DNA of 64,000 nucleotides from Streptomyces spiroverticillatus (GTDB lineage Bacteria; Actinomycetota; Actinomycetes; Streptomycetales; Streptomycetaceae): the NCBI GenBank assembly GCA_014650415.1, contig BMUX01000016.1, forward strand, positions 136,390 through 200,389, written 5' to 3'. Each line of letters begins with the position of its first letter. Within the stretch, counting starts at the first letter, position 1. Below the pieces are notes generated by a model, which saw nothing but the letters and a program-made list of their open reading frames with translations, made no database searches and was not told the origin of the DNA. The translations under genes were made by a program, and so were the position numbers. Positions 8,027-15,237 of the stretch are shown piece by piece.

Positions 8027-8754
8027 CCACGTCGCCCGCCCCCGTTGCGCCGCCCGCCCCGGTTGCACCGGTCGTTGAGCTCAGGGGTGCCACCAAGTCG
8101 TATCCCGGCGGTGTGCACGCCCTGCGCGGGGTCGATCTGACCGTCCGCGAGGGCGAGATGCTGGCCGTCGTCGGCCCCTCCGGCTCCGGCAAGTCCACGA
8201 TGCTCCAGATCATGGGCACCCTCGACAAGCCCACCTCGGGAACGGTCAGGGTCGCGGGTTACGACGTGGGCGAGCTGACCGACGCCCAGCTGTCCGCCCT
8301 GCGCGCCCGCCACATCGGCTTCGTCTTCCAGCACTTCCACCTGGCGGCGGGCCGCGACGCCGTCGACAACGTCGCCGACGGACTGCTGTACGCGGGCGTC
8401 CCCCTGCGCGAGCGCAGGGCGCGCGCCCGCGAAGCGCTCACCAAGGTGCGCCTCGACCACCGCTTCTCGCACACCCCGAACGAGCTCTCCGGCGGCGAGA
8501 AGCAGCGCGTGGCCATCGCCCGCGCCCTGGTGGGCGACCCGCGGCTGCTGCTCGCGGACGAGCCGACCGGCGCGCTGGACACCGCCTCCGGAGAGGTCGT
8601 CATGGAGCTGCTGCACGAGCTGCACGCGGGCGGCACCACGGTGTGCGTCATCACGCACGACAACGAGATCGCGGACGCGCTGCCGCGCAGGGTGCGGTTC
8701 AGGGACGGGGAGATCGTGTCCGACACGTGCGCGGGGCGGGTGGAGTGCCTGTGA
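8023..8754 (+). CDS. MacB/LolD-type ABC transporter ATP-binding protein
   Basis: 243 residues with a complete nucleotide-binding domain: Walker A GPSGSGKST (51-59), Q-loop VFQ (101-103), signature LSGGEKQRVA (about 155-164), Walker B LLLADEPTG (about 175-183) and switch His at 212. The short Ala/Pro-rich N-terminus precedes the usual first strand. It shares 4-bp overlaps with the adaptor upstream and the permease downstream. It powers export or mechanotransmission through the MacB-like permease at 8751. Confidence 0.94.
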   Translation: MTTSPAPVAPPAPVAPVVELRGATKSYPGGVHALRGVDLTVREGEMLAVVGPSGSGKSTMLQIMGTLDKPTSGTVRVAGYDVGELTDAQLSALRARHIGFVFQHFHLAAGRDAVDNVADGLLYAGVPLRERRARAREALTKVRLDHRFSHTPNELSGGEKQRVAIARALVGDPRLLLADEPTGALDTASGEVVMELLHELHAGGTTVCVITHDNEIADALPRRVRFRDGEIVSDTCAGRVECL

Positions 8755-10034
8755 ACACCAAGGCGGATGCCCGTAAGGGCCTCGGGAAGGACCCCAGGAA
8801 GGGCCTCGGGAAGGACCTCAGGAAGGACCTGAGGAAGGACCTGAGGAAGGACCTGAGGCCGTCCCGGCTGACGCCCCGCGACGTCCTGCGCGTCGGCGCC
8901 GTCGGCCTGCGCGCGCGACGCGCGCGCGTGGTGCTCTCCGCGCTCGGCATCGCCATCGGCATCGCGACGATGGTCGCCGTCGTCGGACTCTCCGAATCGA
9001 GCCGCGCCGACCTGATGGCCCAGCTCGACCGGCTCGGCACCAACCTGCTGACCGCCAGCGCCGGTGAGGACGTCGGCGGCAAACCGGTCAAGCTGCCCAA
9101 GACCGCCGTCGCCATGGTCGAGCGCATCGGCCCGGTGCAGCACGCCACCGCCACCGCCGAGGTCGACGCCCGCATCCGGCGCAGCGACGTCGTGCCCAAG
9201 GAACGCACCGCCGGTGTCACCGCCCAGGCGGCCCGCACCGACCTGCTGAGCACCCTCGGCGGCCGGGTCGCCCAGGGCGTGTGGCTGAACCCGGCCAACG
9301 AACGGCTGCCGGTGACGGTGCTCGGTTCGGTGGCCGCCGAGCGGATCGGCGTCACCCGGCCGGGCGAGACGATCATGATGAATGACGTACGGGTCGTGGT
9401 CGTCGGCATCCTCGAACCCATCGAGCTGGTGCCCAACCTCGATCGCGTCGCCCTGGTCGGCTTCCCGGCCGCCGAGCGGCACTTCGGCTTCGACGGGCAC
9501 CCCACGACGGTCTTCGAGCGGTCCACGGACGCCTCCGTGGAGGACGTACGGGCGATCCTGGCCCGCACCATCAGCCCCGGCGCCGAGGCCGGCGTGAAGG
9601 TCTCGCGGCCCTCCGACGCGCTGGCGGCCAAGGCCGCCACGGACGAGGGCCTGACGACGCTGATGCTGGGACTCGGGGCGGTGGCGCTGCTGGTGGGCGG
9701 CGTCGGGGTCGCTAACACCATGGTGATCTCCGTGCTGGAACGGCGGCAGGAGATCGGGCTGCGGCGGTCCCTGGGGGCGACGCGCGGGGCGATCCGGGTG
9801 CAGTTCCTGACGGAGTCGCTGTTGCTGTCGGCGCTGGGGGGCGGGGCGGGGGCGGTGCTCGGGGCGGCGGCGACGTACGCCTTCGCCCGGGCGCAGGGGT
9901 GGACCGCCGTGGTGCCTGCCTGGTCCCTGGCGGGAGGTCTGGGGGCGACGCTGGTCATCGGTGTGCTGGCGGGGCTGTATCCGGCGATCCGGGCGGCACG
10001 GCTGCATCCGACGGTGGCGTTGAACGCGGGGTGA
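8751..10034 (+). CDS. MacB/FtsX-type ABC transporter permease
   Basis: 427 residues: TM1 about 58-80, a large extracytoplasmic MacB-type domain, then three C-terminal TMs containing ANTMVISVLERRQEIGLRRS, the FtsX-family coupling signature. The start GTG overlaps the ATPase stop (GTGA). The N-terminal 36 residues are unusual: seven 12-bp repeats encode a highly charged KGLGKDPR/KDLR stretch ahead of TM1. The last ~250 bp use less extreme third-position bias (many g-rich codons such as ctg ggg gcg). Forms the exporter with the three preceding genes. Confidence 0.92.
   Translation: MNTKADARKGLGKDPRKGLGKDLRKDLRKDLRKDLRPSRLTPRDVLRVGAVGLRARRARVVLSALGIAIGIATMVAVVGLSESSRADLMAQLDRLGTNLLTASAGEDVGGKPVKLPKTAVAMVERIGPVQHATATAEVDARIRRSDVVPKERTAGVTAQAARTDLLSTLGGRVAQGVWLNPANERLPVTVLGSVAAERIGVTRPGETIMMNDVRVVVVGILEPIELVPNLDRVALVGFPAAERHFGFDGHPTTVFERSTDASVEDVRAILARTISPGAEAGVKVSRPSDALAAKAATDEGLTTLMLGLGAVALLVGGVGVANTMVISVLERRQEIGLRRSLGATRGAIRVQFLTESLLLSALGGGAGAVLGAAATYAFARAQGWTAVVPAWSLAGGLGATLVIGVLAGLYPAIRAARLHPTVALNAG
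8775..8858 (+). repeat. 12-bp coding repeat (seven units) in permease N-terminus
   Basis: Seven 12-bp units run from 8775 to 8858: a 24-bp dimer (aagggcctcggg plus aaggaccccagg) twice, then aaggacctgagg units. They keep frame and encode alternating KGLG, KDPR and KDLR tetrapeptides. The pattern fits recent slippage or unequal exchange. Confidence 0.85.
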
Positions 10035-10138
10035 GGGCGGGGAGGGCACGGGCCGCACACCGACACAGCCCCGCGCCCCTGACGGGGAGCTCCTCGCCAA
10101 CCCGGTAAAACGCCCCTGACCAGCTAGTCTCGATCACT

Positions 10139-12346
10139 ATGAGCTGGCTCCACGCCCTGAAGCACACCGCCCGCTCCGGACTCAAAGTCGAACGGCAGCG
10201 CCTCGACCCCCTCGTCGCCGTCCGGGCCGCCCTCGGGCTCGCCCTGGTCGTCGGGGCCGCCCTGTACCTCTTCGGGCCCGCCGTCGCCGCCAGCTCCGCC
10301 TTCGGCGCCTTCCAGGCCGCCCTGGCGACCTTCCAGCGCTCCTGGCGCACCCGGCCCGTCCTCGCCCTCGCCTCGGGGGCCAGCCTCGCCGTCACGACCT
10401 TCGTGGGGTACCTGACGGGGGCTCATCCGGTGCTGTTCATCAGCCTGCTGGCGCTGTGGACCTTCCTGGCGGGGCTGGCGTGGGCGGTCGGGCCCACAGC
10501 GGGCATGATCGCCAGCTCCAACGTGGCGATCATGCTGGTCACCGTCACCCTGCCGACGTCCGTGGCCGCCGCCGCCCAGCACGCCGGGATGATCATGGTC
10601 GGCGGGATCGTGCAGGCCGCGCTCATCGTGCTCTTTCCGGTACGCCGCTGGGGCGCCCAGCGCGACGCCCTCGCCGACGCGCTCGCCGCCGAGGCCGACT
10701 ATGCCCGCCGGCTGCGGCACGACCCCGTCGCCCCGTTCGACCCCGAACCCCTCATGCACGCCCGCAACGCCGCCGCCATCACCCCCCGGCAGGCCCGCCG
10801 CCGGCCCGCCGAACTCCACGGCGCCCGCGGCCTCGCGGAGCGCATCCGCCCCGTGCTGGCCTCCCTCGCCGACCCGGCGCTGGGCGTCCCCGCCGAGGGC
10901 GAGCAGCGGGCCCGGGTGCGCGAACTGCTCGCCGCCGCGGCGTCCACCCTGGACGCCGCCGCCCGCGCGGTGCGGCACGGGGAGCCCGTCACCATGTCGC
11001 CCGCCGCCCGCGCGGTGCTCGCCGTGCCCAAGGAGGGCGCGGTGCTCACCGGGCCCGCCCGGCGCGCCGAGTCCCGGCTCATCAGCCTCCTGCGGGACGT
11101 CATCGAGACCGCCCAGGGCAGCGGCACCGACAACGCCAAGCGCACCGGCCCCGGCCGCAGCCCGCACGAGGACACCGCCTACCGCACCGCCCGCCGCCTC
11201 GCCCGCAGCGCAGCGCGCAAGGTGGCACGGCGTCCCGAGCACCGCGCGGACCCGCACGACCACCTGCACCGGCCCACCGTCCCCGGGCTGATCCCCGTCG
11301 CGCTGCGCGCGATGCGCGCGGAACTGCGCCGCGACTCGCCGGTGTTCCGGCACGCCGTGCGCGTCGCCGTCGTCGCCGCCACCGGGTACGCCGTCGGAGC
11401 CTCCCTTCCGCTCGGCCACGGCTACTGGGCGCCCATGGCCGCCGTCATGGTGATGCGGCCCGACTTCTCCCAGACGTACTCCCGCGCGGTGGCCCGTTTC
11501 GGCGGCACCCTGCTGGGCGTCGCCCTCGCGACGGGCCTGGTGCAGCTCACGCACCCCGACACCCGGCTGTCCGCCGCGCTCGCCGTCGGATGCGCGTTTT
11601 TGATGTTCCTGCTGCTGCGCACCGGTTACGCCGTCACCCAGGTGTGCGTCTCCGGGTACGTCGTCTTCCTGCTCGGCATGGGCGGCCTCCAGTGGACGCA
11701 GACCGTCCCCGAACGCGTCGTGCTCACCCTGGCGGGCGGACTCCTGGCCATGCTGGCGTACGCCGTCTACCCGGCCTGGGAGACCCCGCGCCTGCGCACC
11801 CGGCTCGCCGACTGGCTGATCGCCGACGGACGGTACGCCACCGCCGTCCTCCAGCGGTACGCCGACCCCGCGGGCGCCCCTCGCGACGCCGTACGGGAGG
11901 CACTGCTGGCCACCCGGGAGGCCCGGGTCGCCTGGCAGGACGCCCTGGAGCGGGCCGCCAACGAGCCCGTACGTAGCCGGGGCCTGTCCCGCAGCGCCGC
12001 CGACGACGCCCCGCACGCGCTGGCCCAGCTCGCCCGGGTGGCGATGCTGATGGAGGCCCACCTCCCGGCCCGCGACACCACCCCGGTGCCGGCCGCCGCC
12101 GCCCTCGCGGAGGCGCTGCGTACCGACACCGAGGCGGCCGCCCGTGCCGTACGGGAGCGGCGCACCCCGCGCTGGGACGCCTTCCGGGCCGCCCTGGACG
12201 CCTGGGACGCCGAGGATGCGGCGGGCGACGACAAGGTGGTGCGCAAGGGGGCGGGCCTCCTCGTGGAGGCGCTGGACGAGCTGACGCACGCCCTGGACGC
12301 GGAAGGGCCGCGCCCCCGGGGGAGCGCGGCCCGTACTGCCGCCTGA
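10139..12346 (+). CDS. FUSC-family membrane transporter
   Basis: 735 residues with two hydrophobic blocks, about 25-180 and about 395-545, separated by a long Arg/Ala-rich cytoplasmic region. This is the duplicated-half layout of fusaric acid resistance/aromatic-acid efflux proteins. The second block begins with VRVAVVAATGYAVGA and GYWAPMAAVMVMRPDF, close to the family core GYWAxlTa.iVmqP. ATG 10139 is the first start after a 104-bp gap. It stands alone and is convergent with the lipoprotein gene 18 bp downstream. Substrate unknown. Confidence 0.82.
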   Translation: MSWLHALKHTARSGLKVERQRLDPLVAVRAALGLALVVGAALYLFGPAVAASSAFGAFQAALATFQRSWRTRPVLALASGASLAVTTFVGYLTGAHPVLFISLLALWTFLAGLAWAVGPTAGMIASSNVAIMLVTVTLPTSVAAAAQHAGMIMVGGIVQAALIVLFPVRRWGAQRDALADALAAEADYARRLRHDPVAPFDPEPLMHARNAAAITPRQARRRPAELHGARGLAERIRPVLASLADPALGVPAEGEQRARVRELLAAAASTLDAAARAVRHGEPVTMSPAARAVLAVPKEGAVLTGPARRAESRLISLLRDVIETAQGSGTDNAKRTGPGRSPHEDTAYRTARRLARSAARKVARRPEHRADPHDHLHRPTVPGLIPVALRAMRAELRRDSPVFRHAVRVAVVAATGYAVGASLPLGHGYWAPMAAVMVMRPDFSQTYSRAVARFGGTLLGVALATGLVQLTHPDTRLSAALAVGCAFLMFLLLRTGYAVTQVCVSGYVVFLLGMGGLQWTQTVPERVVLTLAGGLLAMLAYAVYPAWETPRLRTRLADWLIADGRYATAVLQRYADPAGAPRDAVREALLATREARVAWQDALERAANEPVRSRGLSRSAADDAPHALAQLARVAMLMEAHLPARDTTPVPAAAALAEALRTDTEAAARAVRERRTPRWDAFRAALDAWDAEDAAGDDKVVRKGAGLLVEALDELTHALDAEGPRPRGSAARTAA

Positions 12347-12364
12347 CGCACGAGGCGCCCGGAG

Positions 12365-12877
12365 CTACAGCTTCGGCAGGTCCGAGGGCAGCTTGGTCGG
12401 GATGCCCGACGGCAGCCCGTTCGACGGCGCCTTGGTGAACTTGTCCTCGATGCCGCTGCCCTCCCACTTCACCGTGAGGGTCTTGCCGTCGGCGCCGGGC
12501 GTCACCGTGCCCTTGGCGCGGTCGGTGTTGCCGTTCGCGCACTTGAGGTTCAGCGTGACGACACCCTGCCGGGCCACCGTGCCGGTGCAGATGTTCTCGC
12601 CCGCGATGCCCGCCATTCCGTCGTGGATGGACAGCGCGACCATCTTGCCGCCCGTGGTGGCCGCCCAGTCGCCGTCGACGGAACCGGCCCCGGCGTCACC
12701 CGCGGGCGGCGTGCTGCCGCTTCCGCTGTCACCGGCGCCGGTGCTCGGCGCGCTGCTCGGAGCCTTCCCCTTGTCGGCGGCGCCGTCGCCCTTGCCGCTG
12801 TCGCTGCTGCAACCGGTCAGCAGGAGCGCCGCTGCGAGAGCGGCCGTTCCGGCGGCGGTGCGTACGTAACTGTGCAC
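12365..12877 (-). CDS. Secreted lipoprotein, Ser/Gly-rich linker
   Basis: 170 residues. Signal peptide with lipobox LLTGC (Cys23), a low-complexity Ser/Gly/Pro/Asp linker (24-70), then a compact domain starting DGDWAATTGGKMVALSI with two cysteines (in ICTGT and LKCANG) likely forming a disulfide. It ends in a repetitive PSGIPTKLPSDLPKL tail. Start GTG 12877 follows GGAG. I do not recognise a named family; Streptomyces carry many such cell-surface lipoproteins. Its promoter must lie in 12878-13020. Confidence 0.75.
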   Translation of the reverse strand: MHSYVRTAAGTAALAAALLLTGCSSDSGKGDGAADKGKAPSSAPSTGAGDSGSGSTPPAGDAGAGSVDGDWAATTGGKMVALSIHDGMAGIAGENICTGTVARQGVVTLNLKCANGNTDRAKGTVTPGADGKTLTVKWEGSGIEDKFTKAPSNGLPSGIPTKLPSDLPKL

Positions 12878-13020
12878 TCCGGTTTCTCCCCATGTGCTTG
12901 CGTATGGCGGCCAATTGGCCGCCGGAAGGAACGGGTCAAGCTACCAGGGCGTCTACAGAAGGAGTTCGCACGGCAGGGGCGCCATTACGACCCACCGGTT
13001 CTGTAGTCAAGAGGACACCC

Positions 13021-13050
13021 CGCGTGCACGTGCATCTGCCCATGCATCAG
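13021..13050 (+). promoter_or_regulatory. WhiJ-cluster motif, copy 1 (upstream of DUF397 gene)
   Basis: A 30-bp sequence starting cgcgtgcacgtgcatctgcc. It contains the palindrome TGCACGTGCA and an ATGCAT. It is matched at all but a few positions by the complement of 14097-14126, upstream of the ATPase gene. The two copies face their respective genes, which suggests a common regulator or sigma factor. Confidence 0.6.
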
Positions 13051-13078
13051 CAAGTGAACGAAGCTATGATCCGGGTCA

Positions 13079-13141
13079 GTTGACAGTTCGGCAGAGGTTG
13101 ACGGTTCAGCAGCAGTTGACGGTTCGGCAGTAGTTGACACC
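13079..13141 (+). repeat. 18-bp tandem repeat upstream of DUF397 gene
   Basis: Units beginning gttgac(a/g)gttc start at 13079, 13097 and 13115, exactly 18 bp apart, and a truncated unit starts at 13133. Each carries TTGAC(A/G), a -35-like hexamer. The array ends about 20 bp before the GTG of the DUF397 gene. Confidence 0.8.
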
Positions 13142-13161
13142 AGCACATCCGGGAGCGACCT

Positions 13162-13401
13162 GTGCACCACGCGTACAACGGCATGGCGGCCACAGAGCTT
13201 CACGGGGTGGTCTGGCAGAAGAGCAGGCACAGCAACTCGCAGGGCACCTGCGTGGAGTTCGCGAAACTGCCCGGTGGCAACGTTGCCGTGCGCAATTCGC
13301 GGCACCCGGAAGGGCCCGCGCTCGTCTACACGCCCGCGGAGATCGAGGCCATGCTCCTCGGCATCAAGGACGGCGAGTTCGACCACCTCATAGGGAACTG
13401 A
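13162..13401 (+). CDS. DUF397 small protein (WhiJ-cluster partner)
   Basis: 79 residues with the DUF397 hallmark: VVWQKSRHSNSQGTCVEFA, then VAVRNSRHPEGPALVYTPAE and a C-terminal helix. In Streptomyces these proteins are encoded beside XRE regulators of the WhiJ type and are thought to modulate them. The matching XRE gene is at 14306, with an anti-sigma-like ATPase between. Start GTG 13162 follows a degenerate GGAG (gggagcgacct). The 3' end and stop lie in a 20-bp tandem repeat; the 5' flank carries an 18-bp repeat. Confidence 0.85.
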   Translation: MHHAYNGMAATELHGVVWQKSRHSNSQGTCVEFAKLPGGNVAVRNSRHPEGPALVYTPAEIEAMLLGIKDGEFDHLIGN

Positions 13402-13443
13402 GCCACCTCACAGGGAACCGAGCCACCCCGTAGGGCGATGCGA
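13383..13443. repeat. 20-bp tandem repeat across the DUF397 stop
   Basis: Three units starting ccacc(t/c)c at 13383, 13403 and 13423 (20 bp apart). The first lies in the last codons of the DUF397 gene; the stop is at 13399-13401. The third unit is diverged. Confidence 0.7.
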
Positions 13444-13473
13444 GGGCCGTCCCCCTCGCGCACCGCACCGTGC

Positions 13474-14061
13474 CTAGCGCTCGTCCCGCAGCAGGAACAG
13501 CGCCCACACGACCTTGCCGTGCAGCGTGCCCGCGAGTGGGTGCCAGCCCCAGCTGTCGCTGAAGGAGTCCACCAGGAACAGCCCGCGCCCGGACTCGGCC
13601 GAGAAGTCGTCGCTCGCCCGCGCCGCCGGACCCTGGTGACTGGGGTCGCGCACCGCGCACACCAGCCGTCCGTTCCAGTGCATCAGGTGCAGCCGCACCG
13701 GTGGCTCGTTCTCGCGCAGGGTGTCCGCCGGCAGGGCGTGCCGCAGCGCGTTGGTGACGAGTTCGGAGACGACCAGGGCGACGTCGTCGAAACGGCTCTC
13801 CAGGTTCCACTGGCACAGCGTGCTGCGGGTGAACTTCCGTGCCCCGCGCACCGCTTCGTACCGCGGCGGCAGTGCGCACGAGGCCGAGGAGGACGCGTCG
13901 TCGGGTCCGACGGGGGGAAGGCCCTGCCGTAACGGCACGAGCATGGTCGATCCATTCGTCCCCATGCGGGCACTCCCGGGTGTCGCGGTCGCGGCGAACA
14001 GCGGCGGCCGAACGCCGGCGTCCACGAAGGACGGAAGCGAGGGACGAACGCTGGTGGTCAT
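13474..14061 (-). CDS. ATP-binding anti-sigma-like protein (HATPase_c_2)
   Basis: 195 residues. GHKL ATPase of the RsbW/SpoIIAB type: N-box VVSELVTNALRHA (98-110), a G1-like CAVRDPS and G2-like GRGLFLVDSFSDSWGW (159-173). The first 60 residues are a poorly conserved leader. Streptomyces have many such proteins, often in whiJ/abaA-type clusters with XRE and DUF397 genes, exactly as here. Start ATG 14061 is closest to the family start; in-frame starts further up (to 14394) would swallow the promoter region. It probably binds a regulator or sigma factor; the partner is unknown. Confidence 0.82.
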   Translation of the reverse strand: MTTSVRPSLPSFVDAGVRPPLFAATATPGSARMGTNGSTMLVPLRQGLPPVGPDDASSSASCALPPRYEAVRGARKFTRSTLCQWNLESRFDDVALVVSELVTNALRHALPADTLRENEPPVRLHLMHWNGRLVCAVRDPSHQGPAARASDDFSAESGRGLFLVDSFSDSWGWHPLAGTLHGKVVWALFLLRDER

Positions 14062-14082
14062 ACGTGCGCGCGGACCATGGTT

Positions 14083-14217
14083 CCGAATGCGTACAGCAGA
14101 TGCAAGGGCAGATGCACGTGCACGCGCCTGACTTGGACAACAGAGTGCCGTTTCTTGCTCATTTCTTCCTCCGGCCACTTTCGGACCCCTGCCATTTCCG
14201 TAACCGAATGCGTACAG
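14083..14217. repeat. 14-bp direct repeat in the divergent ATPase/XRE region
   Basis: ccgaatgcgtacag occurs at 14083-14096 and again at 14204-14217, 121 bp apart. The first copy lies just upstream of the ATPase start and the second about 90 bp before the XRE start, so it could be a binding site for the XRE protein. Confidence 0.6.
14097..14126 (-). promoter_or_regulatory. WhiJ-cluster motif, copy 2 (upstream of ATPase gene)
   Basis: Read on the minus strand this 30-bp stretch begins with the same 21 bases as 13021-13041 and then matches with about three differences. It ends 36 bp before the ATPase ATG at 14061. Confidence 0.6.
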
Positions 14218-14305
14218 GGTGAAGCGTTTTGGTGGCAGACTTCGCCCTCTCGGGACCCTGGGGGAGGGCCTCGCGCACAGATGACCGAGAGGGAGGGCCG
14301 GAGAG

Positions 14306-15169
14306 GTGACCGCAGGCGAGTCGAGCGGATCGGTGGTCCGACGCATCCTGTTGGGCTCACAGCTCAGGCGCCTGCGCGAATCGCGCGGCATCACCCGTGA
14401 GGCGGCCGGCTACTCGATCCGTGCATCCGAATCGAAGATCAGCCGCATGGAGTTGGGACGGGTGAGCTTCAAGGCCAGGGACGTGGAGGACCTCCTCACG
14501 CTGTACGGCGTGACGGACGGAACGGAGCGCGAGTCGCTGCTCGCGCTGGCGCGAGAGGCCAACCTCGCGGGCTGGTGGCACAGTTACGGCGACGTCCTGC
14601 CCGGCTGGTTCCAGACATACGTCGGCCTGGAGGGCGCGGCGTCCCTGATCCGCATCTACGAGGTCCAGTTCGTCCACGGCCTGCTCCAGACCGAGGCGTA
14701 CGCGCACGCGGTCGTCTCGCGCGGCATCCCGAACGCCACCGCCGCCGAGATCGACCGCAGGGTGGCGCTGCGCCTGGACCGGCAGAAGGTCCTGGTCGCC
14801 GAACGCTCCCCGCACTTCCACGCCGTACTGGACGAAGCGGCCCTGCGCCGCCCGTACGGCGACCGCAGCCTCATGCGGGGGCAGTTGCAGCACCTCATCG
14901 ACATCTCCGAGCGGGAGAACGTCACGCTCCAGGTGATGCCGTTCAACTTCGGCGGCCACGCGGGCGAGTCCGGCGCCTTCACCCTGCTGCGCTTCCCCGA
15001 GTCCGACCTCTCCGACCTCGTGTACCTGGAGCAGCTCACCAGCGCGCTCTACCTGGACAAGCGCGAGGAGGTGGCCCAGTACGAACGCGTCATGGACCGC
15101 CTCCAGAACGACTGCCCGAGCCCCTCCGAGACCCGGGACGTCCTGCGCGGACTCCTCCAACTGCTCTGA
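14306..15169 (+). CDS. XRE-family regulator with DUF5753 (WhiJ-type)
   Basis: 287 residues. Helix-turn-helix of the Cro/C1 type at about 16-72 (LGSQLRRLRESRGITREAAG, then ASESKISRMELGR), followed by a DUF5753 domain (about 95-280) with the family landmarks YEVQFVHGLLQTEAYA and VTLQVMPF. This architecture is that of WhiJ and its many Streptomyces paralogues, which affect development and antibiotic output. The start GTG 14306 is preceded by GGGAGGGCCGGAGAG. It is divergent from the ATPase and part of the cluster with the DUF397 gene. Confidence 0.9.
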   Translation: MTAGESSGSVVRRILLGSQLRRLRESRGITREAAGYSIRASESKISRMELGRVSFKARDVEDLLTLYGVTDGTERESLLALAREANLAGWWHSYGDVLPGWFQTYVGLEGAASLIRIYEVQFVHGLLQTEAYAHAVVSRGIPNATAAEIDRRVALRLDRQKVLVAERSPHFHAVLDEAALRRPYGDRSLMRGQLQHLIDISERENVTLQVMPFNFGGHAGESGAFTLLRFPESDLSDLVYLEQLTSALYLDKREEVAQYERVMDRLQNDCPSPSETRDVLRGLLQLL

Positions 15170-15237
15170 TCCAGATGTACGTTGACAGGAACGCGCGGCG
15201 GCGACGCGACGGAGCGGAAGCAGAGCTAAGGGATCAC

